Shown here piece after piece: positions 16,394 through 25,788 of a stretch of DNA of 64,000 bases; the first letter of the stretch is position 1; each line of letters opens with the position of its first letter. The notes beneath the pieces are model-generated. The model did not search any database. It worked only from the letters and a program-made list of their open reading frames with translations, and had not been told where the DNA came from. The position numbers were made by a program, and so were the translations under genes. Source of the stretch: Sporosarcina sp. D27 (lineage in GTDB: Bacteria > Bacillota > Bacilli > Bacillales_A > Planococcaceae); NCBI RefSeq assembly GCF_000586555.1, contig NZ_AZUC01000063.1:62001-126000 (forward strand), in the 5' to 3' direction.

Positions 16394-17250
16394 TGGAATT
16401 TTTTCATGATCTGATGAACTATGCATTTTTGCAAAAAGCATTTATCACTTCCGTAATGGTAGGTATCATTTGCGGTGCAATTGGCAGCTTCATTGTTTTA
16501 CGAGGGATGGCACTAATGGGAGATGCGATTTCTCACGCAGTACTACCAGGTGTTGCGATATCCTATATGCTCAGCATCAATTACTTCTATGGTGCCGTGT
16601 TAACCGGTGTACTTACCGCATTTAGTATAGGTGCAATCAGTCAGAACAGTCGCATTAAGAGTGACTCTGCAATCGGAATCGTCTTCTCAGCATTCTTCGC
16701 ACTCGGAATTATTTTAATCACTAAAGCCCGTAGTGCCACTGACTTGACCCAAATCCTATTCGGTAATGTATTGTCCGTCCGAGATTCCGATATGTGGATC
16801 ACGCTCGTCATCGGAGCTATTGTAATCGCAACGGTCGCACTGTTTTTCAAAGAGCTCCTCATCTCCAGTTTCGATGAAACAATGGCAGCTGCTTATGGCT
16901 TGAATACAAGATTCATACACTATGCGATCATGTTTTTACTGACACTTGTAACAGTTGCATCCTTGCAAACGGTCGGTGTAATTCTTGTTGTTTCGATGCT
17001 TATCACACCAGCGTCAGCGGCATATTTGTTAACAAATCGACTATCTACGATGGTTGTGCTGGCATCTTTCTTTGGTGCATTATCATCAGTCATCGGCTTG
17101 TATTTCAGTTTCTTGTATAACATGCCATCTGGACCGGTGATCGCACTTGCAACAACGTCTATTTTCGTTTTAGCGTTCCTATTTTCACCGCAGCAAGGAT
17201 TGATTACTCAGATGTTCAAATCCCACGGAAAACAAGACGCTGCAGCTTAA
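16393..17250 (+). CDS. mntC: Manganese ABC transporter, permease
   Basis: A 285-residue membrane permease of the ABC-3 (metal) type with about eight or nine helices. Family traits are GSFIVLRGMALMGDAISHAV near the start, the coupling-loop region with DETMAAAYGL, and VSMLITPASAAYLLT. Only one permease gene is present, as in most cluster-9 systems (B. subtilis has two). It follows mntB with a one-base overlap. Confidence 0.9.
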   Translation: MEFFHDLMNYAFLQKAFITSVMVGIICGAIGSFIVLRGMALMGDAISHAVLPGVAISYMLSINYFYGAVLTGVLTAFSIGAISQNSRIKSDSAIGIVFSAFFALGIILITKARSATDLTQILFGNVLSVRDSDMWITLVIGAIVIATVALFFKELLISSFDETMAAAYGLNTRFIHYAIMFLLTLVTVASLQTVGVILVVSMLITPASAAYLLTNRLSTMVVLASFFGALSSVIGLYFSFLYNMPSGPVIALATTSIFVLAFLFSPQQGLITQMFKSHGKQDAAA

Positions 17251-17325
17251 CCAGAACACCGAGTACACTTCCCTCATTTCTTTAGGAGGATTACTATTTT
17301 ATTTTTTTAACAAAAGGAGAAGATT

Positions 17326-18282
17326 TTGCTTATGAAAAAGTTTGTAACTTGGATGGGATTGTCATTGATGGCAGCATTCGTACTCGCAGCATGCGGAAGC
17401 GACAAAGATAATTCATCTGCACCTGACGGAAAGGAAAAGTTGAAAGTGGTAACCTCATTTACAATCATTGCAGACATGGCTCGCCAAATCGGCGGTGATT
17501 ATATCGATGTCCATAACTTGGTACCTTCGGGAACAGATCCCCACGAATATGAGCCTCTCCCGAATGACATTAAAGCAGCTACAGACGCTGACGTTTTGTT
17601 CTATAACGGACTGAACTTAGAAGGCGGTGACAAAGGTTGGTTCAAAAAGATGACAGACTCTGTTCACCAGAAAGATGAAAACATCTTCAACTTGACAGAA
17701 AAAGTGACACCTAAATACTTAACTGACGAAGACGGTCGTGAAGAAGAAATCAACCCTCACGCCTTTATCGACCCAGCTGTAGGTGTCCTTATGGCAGAAA
17801 AGATTACAGAAGTGCTGATTGAAAAACACCCAACGGACAGCGAAAAAATCAGGCAGAGGGGTGAAGAGTACGTAAATCGCTTGAAAGAACTCGACAAAGA
17901 ATATGAAGAGCGGATAAATGACATTCCTGAAGAAAACCGGACGCTTGTTACAAGTGAACGTGCTTTCCAGTATTTGAATGACCACTACGGCCTAAAGGAA
18001 GCATATATTTGGGAGATTGACACAGAAGAAAACGGTTCACCGAAACAGATTAAAGACTTGGTTCACTTCATCCAAGAACATAAAGTTCCTGTATTATTTG
18101 TAGAATCCAACGTCGATACGCGTCCAATGGAGACTGTTTCGAAGGAAACTGGGGTACCCATGGCAGAGAAGTTCATCTATTCCGATGAAATCGGTGATCC
18201 AGGTGAAGAAATCGATACCTACGTGAAATACTTGAACTATAATATCGATCTTATCTACGATGAACTGAGTAAGAAACGATAA
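17326..18282 (+). CDS. mntA: Manganese ABC transporter, substrate-binding lipoprotein
   Basis: A ~318-residue cluster-9 binding protein anchored as a lipoprotein: lipobox VLAAC with Cys at about residue 23, then a Ser/Asp linker. Metal ligands typical of the family are visible: His in GTDPHEYEPLP, His in INPHAFIDP, Glu in TSERAFQY and Asp in IYSDEIG. The start is either TTG 17326 (AAGGAG at good distance) or ATG 17332. A 76-base gap separates it from the permease; it is followed by a strong terminator, so it ends the operon. Confidence 0.9.
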   Translation: MLMKKFVTWMGLSLMAAFVLAACGSDKDNSSAPDGKEKLKVVTSFTIIADMARQIGGDYIDVHNLVPSGTDPHEYEPLPNDIKAATDADVLFYNGLNLEGGDKGWFKKMTDSVHQKDENIFNLTEKVTPKYLTDEDGREEEINPHAFIDPAVGVLMAEKITEVLIEKHPTDSEKIRQRGEEYVNRLKELDKEYEERINDIPEENRTLVTSERAFQYLNDHYGLKEAYIWEIDTEENGSPKQIKDLVHFIQEHKVPVLFVESNVDTRPMETVSKETGVPMAEKFIYSDEIGDPGEEIDTYVKYLNYNIDLIYDELSKKR

Positions 18283-18296
18283 CCCTACATGAAAAA

Positions 18297-18338
18297 GGCG
18301 GAGTACGCGCTCAAGCAGCGTACTCCGTCTTTTTTTGT
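18297..18338 (+). terminator. Terminator of the manganese transporter operon
   Basis: GGCGGAGTACGC / GCGTACTCCGTC stem followed by TTTTTTT. Confidence 0.9.
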
Positions 18339-18410
18339 TGGATAACAACAGGCTGTGGAATGAATTGAATTGAATTGCATAAAATGATGCATTGAAGAAA
18401 GGATGATGTT

Positions 18411-19025
18411 TTGAAAAATGTACCTGTACTTATTACAACGCGCCAATTACCTAATCCTTCACCTTCCATCTCCATTGTTTATCCAGAAGTCCATCTTCCC
18501 CAACTTCCTGTCGTGCAACATAGTCTCAACACGCAAATCCGGAATGAGTTAAACCAGCTACTCATTGACCAAAATTACTATGATCCGAATCTTGTTGAAC
18601 TCATCGTATATTTCGAGATTAAAACAAATGAACGAAACTTGTTGAGCCTCACACTCATTGCTTATTCCTTTACAGGCGGCGCACACGGAATGACTGTCGT
18701 GAAAGCGTTGACGTTTGATACTCAAACAGGTAAAAAATATTCCCTCTATGATCTATTAGGTCCTCAAGATTATGAAAAGCCTTTATCTGATCGAATCCGC
18801 AAAAAGATTGAGGAGTGGGATATAGATCTACTCGATCCACCGTTCACTGAAATCAGAAGAGACCAAGACTTTTACTTAGCGGATACGTCACTCGTTATCT
18901 ATTTCCAATTGTACGAAATCACACCATACGTATGGGGATTCCCTTACTTCCCGATTGCTTTGAAGGACATTGAGAAGCTCATACCAGCTGCAAGCCCATT
19001 GCAACGCTTTATCCCTTTCTTATAA
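18411..19025 (+). CDS. DUF4163/DUF3298-domain protein
   Basis: A 204-residue protein with the two-part layout of PdaC/RsiV-type extracytoplasmic domains: an N-terminal strand-rich DUF4163-like part (SISIVYPEVHLPQLP; FTGGAHGM) and a DUF3298-like C-terminal part (DTQTGKKYSLYDLLGP; YFQLYEITPYVWGFPYFPI). No signal peptide or membrane helix is seen, which is odd for a domain usually found outside the cell. TTG start with AAGGATGATG upstream. Function unknown. Confidence 0.75.
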   Translation: MKNVPVLITTRQLPNPSPSISIVYPEVHLPQLPVVQHSLNTQIRNELNQLLIDQNYYDPNLVELIVYFEIKTNERNLLSLTLIAYSFTGGAHGMTVVKALTFDTQTGKKYSLYDLLGPQDYEKPLSDRIRKKIEEWDIDLLDPPFTEIRRDQDFYLADTSLVIYFQLYEITPYVWGFPYFPIALKDIEKLIPAASPLQRFIPFL

Positions 19026-19031
19026 TGGAAT

Positions 19032-19577
19032 CTAGTTTCGTTTTTTACGAATGATCCAATATAGGATAAACAGAAAAACAATCGAACCTAAAATACTTGG
19101 TATGATCCATCTAGAATGACCATCCGCGAAAGAGCTTGGTTCTGCTTGGGTAAACTCCTTCTTCCCGACACCAAGTTCTTTTAAATCTTCCATTGCGCTC
19201 GCCTCGGCCGTTGTTCTACTACATATGTCGCTTGTCAGAAAACCATCATCTCTTCCCTCGCTCCGATCTGTTCCGTAAAACAGATAGCTTTCCCCACTCT
19301 CGATTGGAAGTCCACAATCTCCATCGTTAAAACCCGTGTAGATCTTGATTGTTTTAGTATCTACCCCTTTCCAGGCTTCCCGTACGTCGATTGTCGCTTC
19401 TCTTTGTATACCCACGTCCGTAATTTCTGTAATCGTGCCTAAAAACACAGCATCTGCCTGTTCTTTAGCTTCTGAAACAGAAGGAAGTTCCATACACGAA
19501 CACGCACGTACCTCTCTTTCTAGAGGCATTGACCAAACAAGCAAGAATACAGTGAGCAATATTCCAATACTTTTCAC
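19032..19577 (-). CDS. Membrane-anchored TIMP-like (NTR-fold) protein
   Basis: A 181-residue exported protein. The signal peptide ends near REVRA and the mature protein would begin CSCMELPSVSEAKEQADAVF, the CxC start seen in tissue-inhibitor-of-metalloproteinase-like bacterial proteins. TITEITD, VREAWKGVDTKTIKIYTG and CGLPIESGESYLFYG fit the OB-type fold, with further cysteines at CGLP and SDICSR. A C-terminal helix (WIIPSILGSIVFLFILYWII) and basic tail anchor it to the membrane. In bacteria the function is unknown; metalloprotease inhibition is only suggested by homology. Confidence 0.75.
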   Translation of the reverse strand: MKSIGILLTVFLLVWSMPLEREVRACSCMELPSVSEAKEQADAVFLGTITEITDVGIQREATIDVREAWKGVDTKTIKIYTGFNDGDCGLPIESGESYLFYGTDRSEGRDDGFLTSDICSRTTAEASAMEDLKELGVGKKEFTQAEPSSFADGHSRWIIPSILGSIVFLFILYWIIRKKRN

Positions 19578-19706
19578 ACTCTTCGCCTCCCTATTTTAAA
19601 GAATCAGACGCCAACCTTATCAATTCGTTACAGATTATCTCAAATTGATTTATCGGAAAATGTGGCGTACTGTTAGTGTAGATATGCGTTGGAAAGGGAG
19701 AGAGAT

Positions 19707-20423
19707 ATGAAACGGACACTTGTCATTAGTGACATCCATGGTGAACTGGGTATGCTCACTGCATTATTAGAAATGGCCAACTACAATTCTAAAACAGATC
19801 GACTATTTTTACTTGGAGATTACATAGATAGAGGACCTGATTCAAAAGCAACGCTCGATAAAGTCATGGAGTTGGTCGAAGGAGGCGCAGTTGCTCTCAA
19901 AGGAAATCATGAGGATATGATGGTCAAATCCCTGATTGATGGCAATGAGCGCATTTGGAGAAATTGGACTGGTCGAAATGGTGGAGACGCGACATTGCAA
20001 AGCTATGGATTCAAACCGGAATCCTTTTTGTTTTCGGAAGAAGAAGAATTCCAAAAACCTCATCTCCACTCGGATCAGCTCAATCGTCACTTAGAGTTTG
20101 TCCGTAATCTTCCTTACTATATTGAAGAAGAAGAGACAATCTTCATTCATGCTGGAGTGAAGCCTGGAGTATCGTTGGAAGAAACAGATCCACATGAACT
20201 AATCTGGATACGAGATGAATTTCATTCTAACTATAATGGGCCAAAGACAGTAATTTTCGGACATACACCGACAAAGGGGCTTCGTAATGATGAGAGCGAT
20301 AATAGCATCTACTACGGGTCGAATTCCATTATCGGAATAGATGGTGGTGCTGTATTTGGTGGGCAACTCAACTGTTTAGTCCTCCCGGAGAAGAAAGAAA
20401 TCTGTGTTCAGGCAAATAAATAA
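19707..20423 (+). CDS. Calcineurin-type metallophosphoesterase
   Basis: A 238-residue phosphoesterase of the Ser/Thr protein phosphatase / diadenosine tetraphosphatase type. Motifs in order: SDIHGE, LLGDYIDRGPDS, KGNHEDMM, IHAGVKPG and IFGHTPTKG, all with intact metal ligands. ATG 19707 is chosen because GGGAGAGAG lies just before it. Similar to PrpE-like or ApaH-like proteins; the true substrate (phosphoprotein, NpnN cap or other) cannot be told. Monocistronic with terminator. Confidence 0.85.
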   Translation: MKRTLVISDIHGELGMLTALLEMANYNSKTDRLFLLGDYIDRGPDSKATLDKVMELVEGGAVALKGNHEDMMVKSLIDGNERIWRNWTGRNGGDATLQSYGFKPESFLFSEEEEFQKPHLHSDQLNRHLEFVRNLPYYIEEEETIFIHAGVKPGVSLEETDPHELIWIRDEFHSNYNGPKTVIFGHTPTKGLRNDESDNSIYYGSNSIIGIDGGAVFGGQLNCLVLPEKKEICVQANK

Positions 20424-20468
20424 AACAAGCAATCGAGTCAAAATACTGACTCGGTTGCTTGTTTTTTT
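20422..20468. terminator. Bidirectional terminator
   Basis: AAAACAAGCAATCGAGTC / GACTCGGTTGCTTGTTTTTTT stem in the convergent gap between the phosphoesterase and the BCCT transporter. Confidence 0.88.
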
Positions 20469-20488
20469 ATGGATTGAGCATGCTATCC

Positions 20489-22069
20489 TCAGCTCTTGTT
20501 CGTCTGTTTTTCTTTTCGTCGTTCTTTTTTCTTATTATACTCGGCTTCTATTCGTTCAAAGCGTCGTACATCTCTCGGCCTTACTGTAATCGGTTCTTTC
20601 TTCAGCATTTTCACCATAGAAAATACCATGATTATTAAAAATACACCGAATGGCAATGCAGATACTAAGGAAGCCGACTGGAGGGCTTCAAGACCACCTG
20701 CATACAGGAGAACTGCACCAATAGCCGCCATGAGCACGCCCCACGTCAATTTTACTGCTAAAGGTGGTAAAAGACTTCCTTTCGTTGTCATGCTTGCTAA
20801 AATGTATGTAGCGGAATCAGCAGATGTGACCAGGAAAGTGAAAATCAATATAATTGCCAAGAACGTTAACACTCCTGTTAACGGCATATGTTGGAACGTT
20901 GCGAATAGAGCAGATGTCACGTCTTGGTCGACTGCTTCAGCAATGTTTGTCCCATTTTTCAAATCACTATATAACGCTGTGCCGCCAAGAGTTGCTACCC
21001 ACATACAAGCAAATACAGGAGGGATGACCATAACACCGACTATGAATTCTCGAATCGTTCTCCCTTTCGAAACTCTGGCGACAAAAGCTCCGACAAATGG
21101 TGACCAGGCAATCGTCCATGCCCAGTAAAAAATCGTCCATTTCTGAACCCATGTCCCTTCACCATAGGGCTGCAAACGCAAACTATATTGGATGAAATTC
21201 GTAATATAATCCCCGATTGCTAATGTAAAACTGTCCAATATGAATACCTTTGGACCGACGACAAAGAAGAAGGCGAGTAACGTGATCGCTAGTCCTAAGT
21301 TGAAATTCCCTAAATATCGAATTCCTTTCTCTAACCCTGTTGACGCAGAAATCATATAGGCTACGAAAACAACTGCAATGATTGAAAATTGAACGAGGTA
21401 TGTATTATTGATGTCGAATGCATACTCCAGTCCTCCACTCATTTGAAGAACACCGAGGCCCAATGAAGTCGCAATCCCCATCACCGTTGCAATGACCGCT
21501 AACGAGTCAATGCCACCCTTCAAATACTTGTTTGAACCTACTACAGGTTCCAATGCAGTTGAAATAAGTCCATCTTTCTTCTTTCTAAACTGTAAAAATG
21601 CAATAACCAGACCAACTAAGCCAAAAATAGCCCACTGTGAAATCCCCCAATGGAAAAACGAATACCCCATAGCAACACGTGCCGCCTCTTCCGTGCCAGG
21701 CTCCACCCCTGAAACAGGTGCATTGATGTAATGGCTCATCGGTTCAGCTACACCATAAAAGACAAGACCGACACCAAAACCAGCTGAAAACAACATACCG
21801 ATCCATGTAAAGAACGGAAAATCCGGTCGTTCATCATCTCCACCTAAACGTATGGCTCCATATTTACTAATGGCCAGTCCAATCAGAAACACGATCAATA
21901 CAAATACAACAAGCAAGTAGAACCAGCCGAAACTTCTCGTGGTGAATTCATATAACTGATCTGCTATAACTCCAAACCTTTCGTTCATGACCGCACCAAG
22001 TACTACTAAAATGAAAATGACTGATGCGGATATCACAAATACTGGATTCTTCCAAAACTTCTTCTCCAA
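20489..22069 (-). CDS. opuD: BCCT-family glycine betaine/choline transporter
   Basis: A ~526-residue transporter with 12 helices of the betaine-carnitine-choline family. The family signature is seen at FHWGISQWAIFGLVGL and IFYWAWTIAWSPFVGAFVAR, where the aromatic residues line the substrate site. The basic C-terminal tail (ERIEAEYNKKKERRKEKQ) is typical of osmosensing members. TTG at 22069 is favoured by GGGAG 9 bases upstream. Closest named homologue by length and motifs is OpuD, a secondary importer of compatible solutes under osmotic stress. Confidence 0.85.
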   Translation of the reverse strand: MEKKFWKNPVFVISASVIFILVVLGAVMNERFGVIADQLYEFTTRSFGWFYLLVVFVLIVFLIGLAISKYGAIRLGGDDERPDFPFFTWIGMLFSAGFGVGLVFYGVAEPMSHYINAPVSGVEPGTEEAARVAMGYSFFHWGISQWAIFGLVGLVIAFLQFRKKKDGLISTALEPVVGSNKYLKGGIDSLAVIATVMGIATSLGLGVLQMSGGLEYAFDINNTYLVQFSIIAVVFVAYMISASTGLEKGIRYLGNFNLGLAITLLAFFFVVGPKVFILDSFTLAIGDYITNFIQYSLRLQPYGEGTWVQKWTIFYWAWTIAWSPFVGAFVARVSKGRTIREFIVGVMVIPPVFACMWVATLGGTALYSDLKNGTNIAEAVDQDVTSALFATFQHMPLTGVLTFLAIILIFTFLVTSADSATYILASMTTKGSLLPPLAVKLTWGVLMAAIGAVLLYAGGLEALQSASLVSALPFGVFLIIMVFSMVKMLKKEPITVRPRDVRRFERIEAEYNKKKERRKEKQTNKS

Positions 22070-22104
22070 CGGCAACGACTCCCATTTCTCTAGTTACTAC
22101 CCCA

Positions 22105-22129
22105 ATACCCTCATTTTTGTATGTATAAC
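22105..22129 (-). promoter_or_regulatory. Possible sigma-B promoter of opuD
   Basis: On the minus strand GTTATA, 13 bases, GGGTAT. The -10 is a perfect sigma-B match; the -35 has two mismatches to GTTTAA. Confidence 0.4.
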
Positions 22130-22221
22130 ATGGAAATAGTAATGCTCCAGTTCTATATGTATTAGTTTTGACTAAATTCTTTTCAATTCGGATACAATTT
22201 GTATGAAAAGGAAGTGATCAC

Positions 22222-22596
22222 ATGACAAGTGCTGATGAATATGCGTTATCTATTTACATTCCCATTATTCTACTCCTAACAGTTATTGAAATAGTACTAG
22301 GCGCTTATGAAAGCTCTGATGGAATGTGGAACAAAAAGTTAGCTGCAGGAAAATTGCTACTCAACATGGCTTGGACAAGCACATTATTCCCCTTGCTGTT
22401 GGACATTCAGATATTCACTTTTATGATCGAGTCCTTGTATGAAGGTCGAAGAGATGTAGCCTCTCCTTTAAGTGGAAATGGCTTATTGTGGTTCTCCAAC
22501 TCCCTCGTATTCTTTTTGTTACTTGTCAATACCATAGATGTTTATCAAAGTTTCCGTACCGCAGAAAGTTCTTTTCATGATGAAGAAGTTTCATAG
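22222..22596 (+). CDS. Unknown three-helix membrane protein
   Basis: A 124-residue protein with helices at about residues 8-28, 46-70 and 88-110. Its soluble tail is acidic (ESSFHDEEVS). GGAAGTGA precedes the ATG. Its end overlaps the convergent YitT-like gene by 6 bases, so transcripts of the two would be antisense at their 3' ends. No family recognised. Confidence 0.7.
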   Translation: MTSADEYALSIYIPIILLLTVIEIVLGAYESSDGMWNKKLAAGKLLLNMAWTSTLFPLLLDIQIFTFMIESLYEGRRDVASPLSGNGLLWFSNSLVFFLLLVNTIDVYQSFRTAESSFHDEEVS

Positions 22597-23214
22597 TCTA
22601 TTGATAACTTCTTTTGACTGAACTACTTTCGTATTCCATGAAACAATGAAACTAATCGTTAAACCGACACTACAGACTGTAATTAGAGAGAGGACAAGCG
22701 AAACCGTAGGCACAGATAGGCTTCCTACCGTTACAATGATGATGTCAAACAGCATGATAATCAGACCTGAATTCGTTCGTAGCCCTTTAGCTATGAGCTG
22801 AGCAAGTAAGTCTGTTCCTCCAATACTAATACCACGGCGCAACATGATTCCTGTACCGATTCCAATAAGGATACCTCCTGTTGCACTACTGACAACCGGC
22901 CCTAATTGAATGGCAATACCGCTTTCTTTAATCGGTGCAAACACATCGATGATAAGAGCGGAAATCAACATGCCGTGGATTCCATTATAGAAAAAGGGTC
23001 TGTACAAAAAGTAAGTCAACATAAAAATAGGAATACTTATTATTAGGAACGTCAGCCCTACTTTCGTCCCCGTGACATAATGGACAATGAGACTGATTCC
23101 AAGAGCGCCCCCCTCCATCAACCCATGAGGGATTAGAAATAAGTTCAAGCCTATTCCTAAAAAAACACTTCCTACAAGCAATGCAATTACCTTTCTAGCG
23201 CTTTCCATCTCCAC
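22591..23214 (-). CDS. YitT-family membrane protein (5-TM, no C-terminal domain)
   Basis: A 207-residue protein with about five or six helices matching the YitT/DUF161 family: GIGLNLFLIPHGLMEGGALG, GIGTGIMLRRGISIGGTDLL and a closing FIVSW. Many YitT proteins carry an extra C-terminal DUF2179 domain of ~80 residues; this one stops at the membrane part, as in the shorter subfamily. Function is unknown, with transport proposed. Start is GTG 23214 or ATG two codons later. Confidence 0.8.
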   Translation of the reverse strand: MEMESARKVIALLVGSVFLGIGLNLFLIPHGLMEGGALGISLIVHYVTGTKVGLTFLIISIPIFMLTYFLYRPFFYNGIHGMLISALIIDVFAPIKESGIAIQLGPVVSSATGGILIGIGTGIMLRRGISIGGTDLLAQLIAKGLRTNSGLIIMLFDIIIVTVGSLSVPTVSLVLSLITVCSVGLTISFIVSWNTKVVQSKEVINRL

Positions 23215-23288
23215 TCACCACCTCATTGTGTTCTGTTACAACTATATGGCAACAAACGCCCAGACTTTCCTAATCTGGTGAGGTTAAT

Positions 23289-23328
23289 AAAAAAAAGCGT
23301 CGTCCATATGAAATGGACGACGTTTTTT
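23289..23328. terminator. Bidirectional terminator
   Basis: GCGTCGTCCAT-ATGA-AATGGACGACG flanked by A and T runs; ends the symporter gene at 23341. Confidence 0.88.
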
Positions 23329-23340
23329 GTATCAAGTCTT

Positions 23341-24576
23341 TTATGAATTGACTGCTGATTCAATCGGTTTGATTTCTCTTTCTGATCCAGCTACAATGAC
23401 CGCAGCTGACGCATCTCCAACGATATTAACAGACGTTCGCATCATGTCCAGCACCCGGTCAATACCTGCAATGAGAGCGATTCCTTCGAGTGGCATATTC
23501 ACGGAGTTCAAAACCATTGCAAGCATAATCATGCCTGCACCTGGTACCCCGGCTGTACCAATAGATGCAAGAACAGTTGTCAAAACGACAGTTAGCAACT
23601 GTAGGAACGTCAGCTGAATATCGAAGAATTGTGCAATGAACACGACTGCAACCCCTTGATAGATTGCGGTTCCATCCATATTAATAGTAGCTCCTAGAGG
23701 CAGAACAAAACTTGCGATCCGTTTTGGCACGCCAAGATTCTCTGTTGTGTTCTTGATGGTAACAGGAAGTGTTCCTGCACTGCTTGCAGTACTAAATGCA
23801 ACAAGTGCAGCTGGGAAGATGCCTTTAAAGAACGTAATCGGGCTAAGTTTACCCATTGTTTTCACAGCAATGGAGTATACGACAAGTGCATGCACAATAC
23901 ACGCAATGTATACGGCTAGCACTACTTTTAACAAAGGTAGCAATACAGATAATCCATATTCTCCAACGACTGGCGCCATTAATCCCAAAATACCAAATGG
24001 TGCGACACGCATAATGATCCCTGTAATTTTGTACATGATTTCCGCAAACCCTTCAAAGAAGGACAACACGGGCGCCGCCTTTTCACCAATCATCGTAATG
24101 GCAATTCCAATGAACAAGGCAAAGAAAATAATTTGTAGAATATTCCCCGTTGCAAGCGCCTCAAAAGGATTGGTAGGTACAATGTTCAAAAACGTATCAA
24201 TCGCGCTTTGCGGTTCCGCGACAGCAGCCTCTGGTACACTTCCCTCATCTGTGGAAATGTTGACCCCCGTCCCTGGGTTGATCAAAAACGCTACTGACAA
24301 ACCAATTATAATTGCGATTGCAGTTGTTGCTAAGTAGTACACAATTGTTTTGAGACCGATTCGACCTAGTTGTTTTGGGTCTGACATACTCGCAACTCCT
24401 ACAACAAGAGTTGAAAGAACAAGCGGTGCAATTACAAATTTAATGAGTCGTAAGAACAAATCACCGAGCGGCTGCAGGAAATCAATTTTACTTCCGAATA
24501 TACTTCCTAGAATAATAGCCAAAACAAAGGCAACAAAAATTTGAGTGACCAAGTTGAAACGTAATTTCAATTCCAT
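23341..24576 (-). CDS. gltP: Dicarboxylate/amino acid:cation symporter (DAACS family)
   Basis: A 411-residue symporter with eight helices and two re-entrant loops. Family hallmarks are present: STASSAGTLPVTIKN (serine-rich hairpin HP1), GATINMDGTAIYQ (helix 7 NMDGT cation site) and GTAGVPGAGMIML (HP2). The family includes GltP/GltT glutamate-aspartate and DctA dicarboxylate carriers; the sequence alone does not settle which, though glutamate/aspartate is the commoner assignment in Bacillales. A cre-like site overlaps its predicted promoter, suggesting carbon catabolite repression. Confidence 0.88.
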   Translation of the reverse strand: MELKLRFNLVTQIFVAFVLAIILGSIFGSKIDFLQPLGDLFLRLIKFVIAPLVLSTLVVGVASMSDPKQLGRIGLKTIVYYLATTAIAIIIGLSVAFLINPGTGVNISTDEGSVPEAAVAEPQSAIDTFLNIVPTNPFEALATGNILQIIFFALFIGIAITMIGEKAAPVLSFFEGFAEIMYKITGIIMRVAPFGILGLMAPVVGEYGLSVLLPLLKVVLAVYIACIVHALVVYSIAVKTMGKLSPITFFKGIFPAALVAFSTASSAGTLPVTIKNTTENLGVPKRIASFVLPLGATINMDGTAIYQGVAVVFIAQFFDIQLTFLQLLTVVLTTVLASIGTAGVPGAGMIMLAMVLNSVNMPLEGIALIAGIDRVLDMMRTSVNIVGDASAAVIVAGSEREIKPIESAVNS

Positions 24577-24604
24577 TCCCTCCCCTTTTTCAATGGTAAT
24601 CTAC

Positions 24605-24642
24605 TGTATTCCAATGTATATGTATACATGCAAACGCTTTCA
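24605..24642 (-). promoter_or_regulatory. Promoter with overlapping cre-like site upstream of gltP
   Basis: Minus-strand TTGCAT, 17 bases, AATACA forms a candidate promoter. ATGCAAACGCTTTCA (24628-24642) fits the cre consensus WTGNAANCGNWNNCW at every position and overlaps the -35, as expected for repression by CcpA. Confidence 0.6.
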
Positions 24643-24651
24643 CTCGGTACT

Positions 24652-24698
24652 ATAAAAAAAGCCCTTCCCAGAGCATCTTCTCACGGGAAAGGTTTTCA
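24652..24698 (-). terminator. Terminator of the DUF4870 gene
   Basis: Minus-strand CCTTTCCC..GGGAAGGGC followed by TTTTTTT. Confidence 0.75.
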
Positions 24699-24769
24699 CG
24701 TGTGCATTTCTAAACATAATAACTTTTCTAATATAGAAACACAACTATTTTTTCTATTCAGTAAAATAA

Positions 24770-25087
24770 TTAGAACCAACGTCCCACGATTGGATAATTG
24801 TATGGCTCATCTTGAAGCGTTTTAATAATCGCGATAATCGGAATCACAATTGTCATAATGATGAAACCAATCAGGAACGGTATTCCAATAATGATAACCG
24901 AAAAGATCGTTGACAAAATGATCAATGCTCCCATGACTAATTGGAACAAAAGCGCTTGAATCGCCAACCGTTTTATTTGTTCATCTAACTCCACGAAAAA
25001 CGTCATGATGTATATCGCAACTGGCACCAAAAATGGGGCAAAGAATGCACTGGCATGTATGAGAATCTTTAAACCTTTTGTTTCCAT
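24770..25087 (-). CDS. DUF4870-family membrane protein
   Basis: A 105-residue protein with three helices; the pattern LIHASAFFAPFLVPVAIYIM, LAIQALLFQLVMGALIILS and a closing EPYNYPIVGRWF is the DUF4870 (Tic20-like) signature. ATG 25087 is preferred over an upstream GTG because GGGTGG sits just before it. Function unknown. It is followed by its own terminator, and lies 62 bases after the thioesterase gene on the same strand, possibly co-transcribed. Confidence 0.8.
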   Translation of the reverse strand: METKGLKILIHASAFFAPFLVPVAIYIMTFFVELDEQIKRLAIQALLFQLVMGALIILSTIFSVIIIGIPFLIGFIIMTIVIPIIAIIKTLQDEPYNYPIVGRWF

Positions 25088-25149
25088 AGGTTTCCACCCT
25101 TTCACTCGATCTTAGTAATTTTACGAATGAGGCGCGGAAAAGATTCATC

Positions 25150-25632
25150 TTATTTTGCTCCAAATGAAGCAGGCATGACAACTGCAACAACTTCTCCAGT
25201 TGCGCATAGTACACCATCTGCAAAAACTTCAACGGCTACTTTGAATTTCTTAGGATGTATTTCTTCAACGGTGCCGACAGCTTTCAAGGTAGTTCCTTCT
25301 GGAGTCGGTTTAACATAATTCACTAACAAGGAAGCGGTTACAAACCTCGGTGGAAGTTCCTCTTTATCTGGCTCAAATCCATTCTTGCGATGAAGAGCTA
25401 GTGAAGCGGAGCCAGTTCCATGGCAATCTATCAACGAGGCGATGATCCCTCCATAGACGAATCCTGGAATCGCCTTGTGATTAGAGTCTGGCTTATAGTA
25501 TGTAACGGTTTGGTTTCCTTCCCAACCGGTTCTAAAATGGTGACCTTCTTTGTTTAATCGACCACATCCATAACACCAAGAAAAGTCATCCGGATAACGA
25601 TCCTGAATCGCATGTTCAACTTTTTGTACCAT
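25150..25632 (-). CDS. Hotdog-fold acyl-CoA thioesterase (PaaI-like)
   Basis: A 160-residue hotdog thioesterase. The core FVYGGIIASLIDCHGTGSAS carries the GG and D/H residues of the PaaI/YbdB active site; VTASLLVNYVKPTPEGTTLK is the following strand pair. The N-terminal CYGCGRLNKEGHHF contains a CxxC pair, seen in a subset of these enzymes. GGGAGG precedes the ATG. Likely hydrolyses acyl- or aryl-CoA thioesters; exact substrate unknown. Confidence 0.82.
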   Translation of the reverse strand: MVQKVEHAIQDRYPDDFSWCYGCGRLNKEGHHFRTGWEGNQTVTYYKPDSNHKAIPGFVYGGIIASLIDCHGTGSASLALHRKNGFEPDKEELPPRFVTASLLVNYVKPTPEGTTLKAVGTVEEIHPKKFKVAVEVFADGVLCATGEVVAVVMPASFGAK

Positions 25633-25788
25633 TTGAATTCCTCCCTCACCTATTTGCTTATCAGTATATCATAACAATTCTGTGAATTATTATATTGACT
25701 CAAACATATACTAGCGTCGGAATACAATACCACCTGATCATGCGCATGCGTATACTACACTAACGAACGATACAAGGAGGCTATTTCT

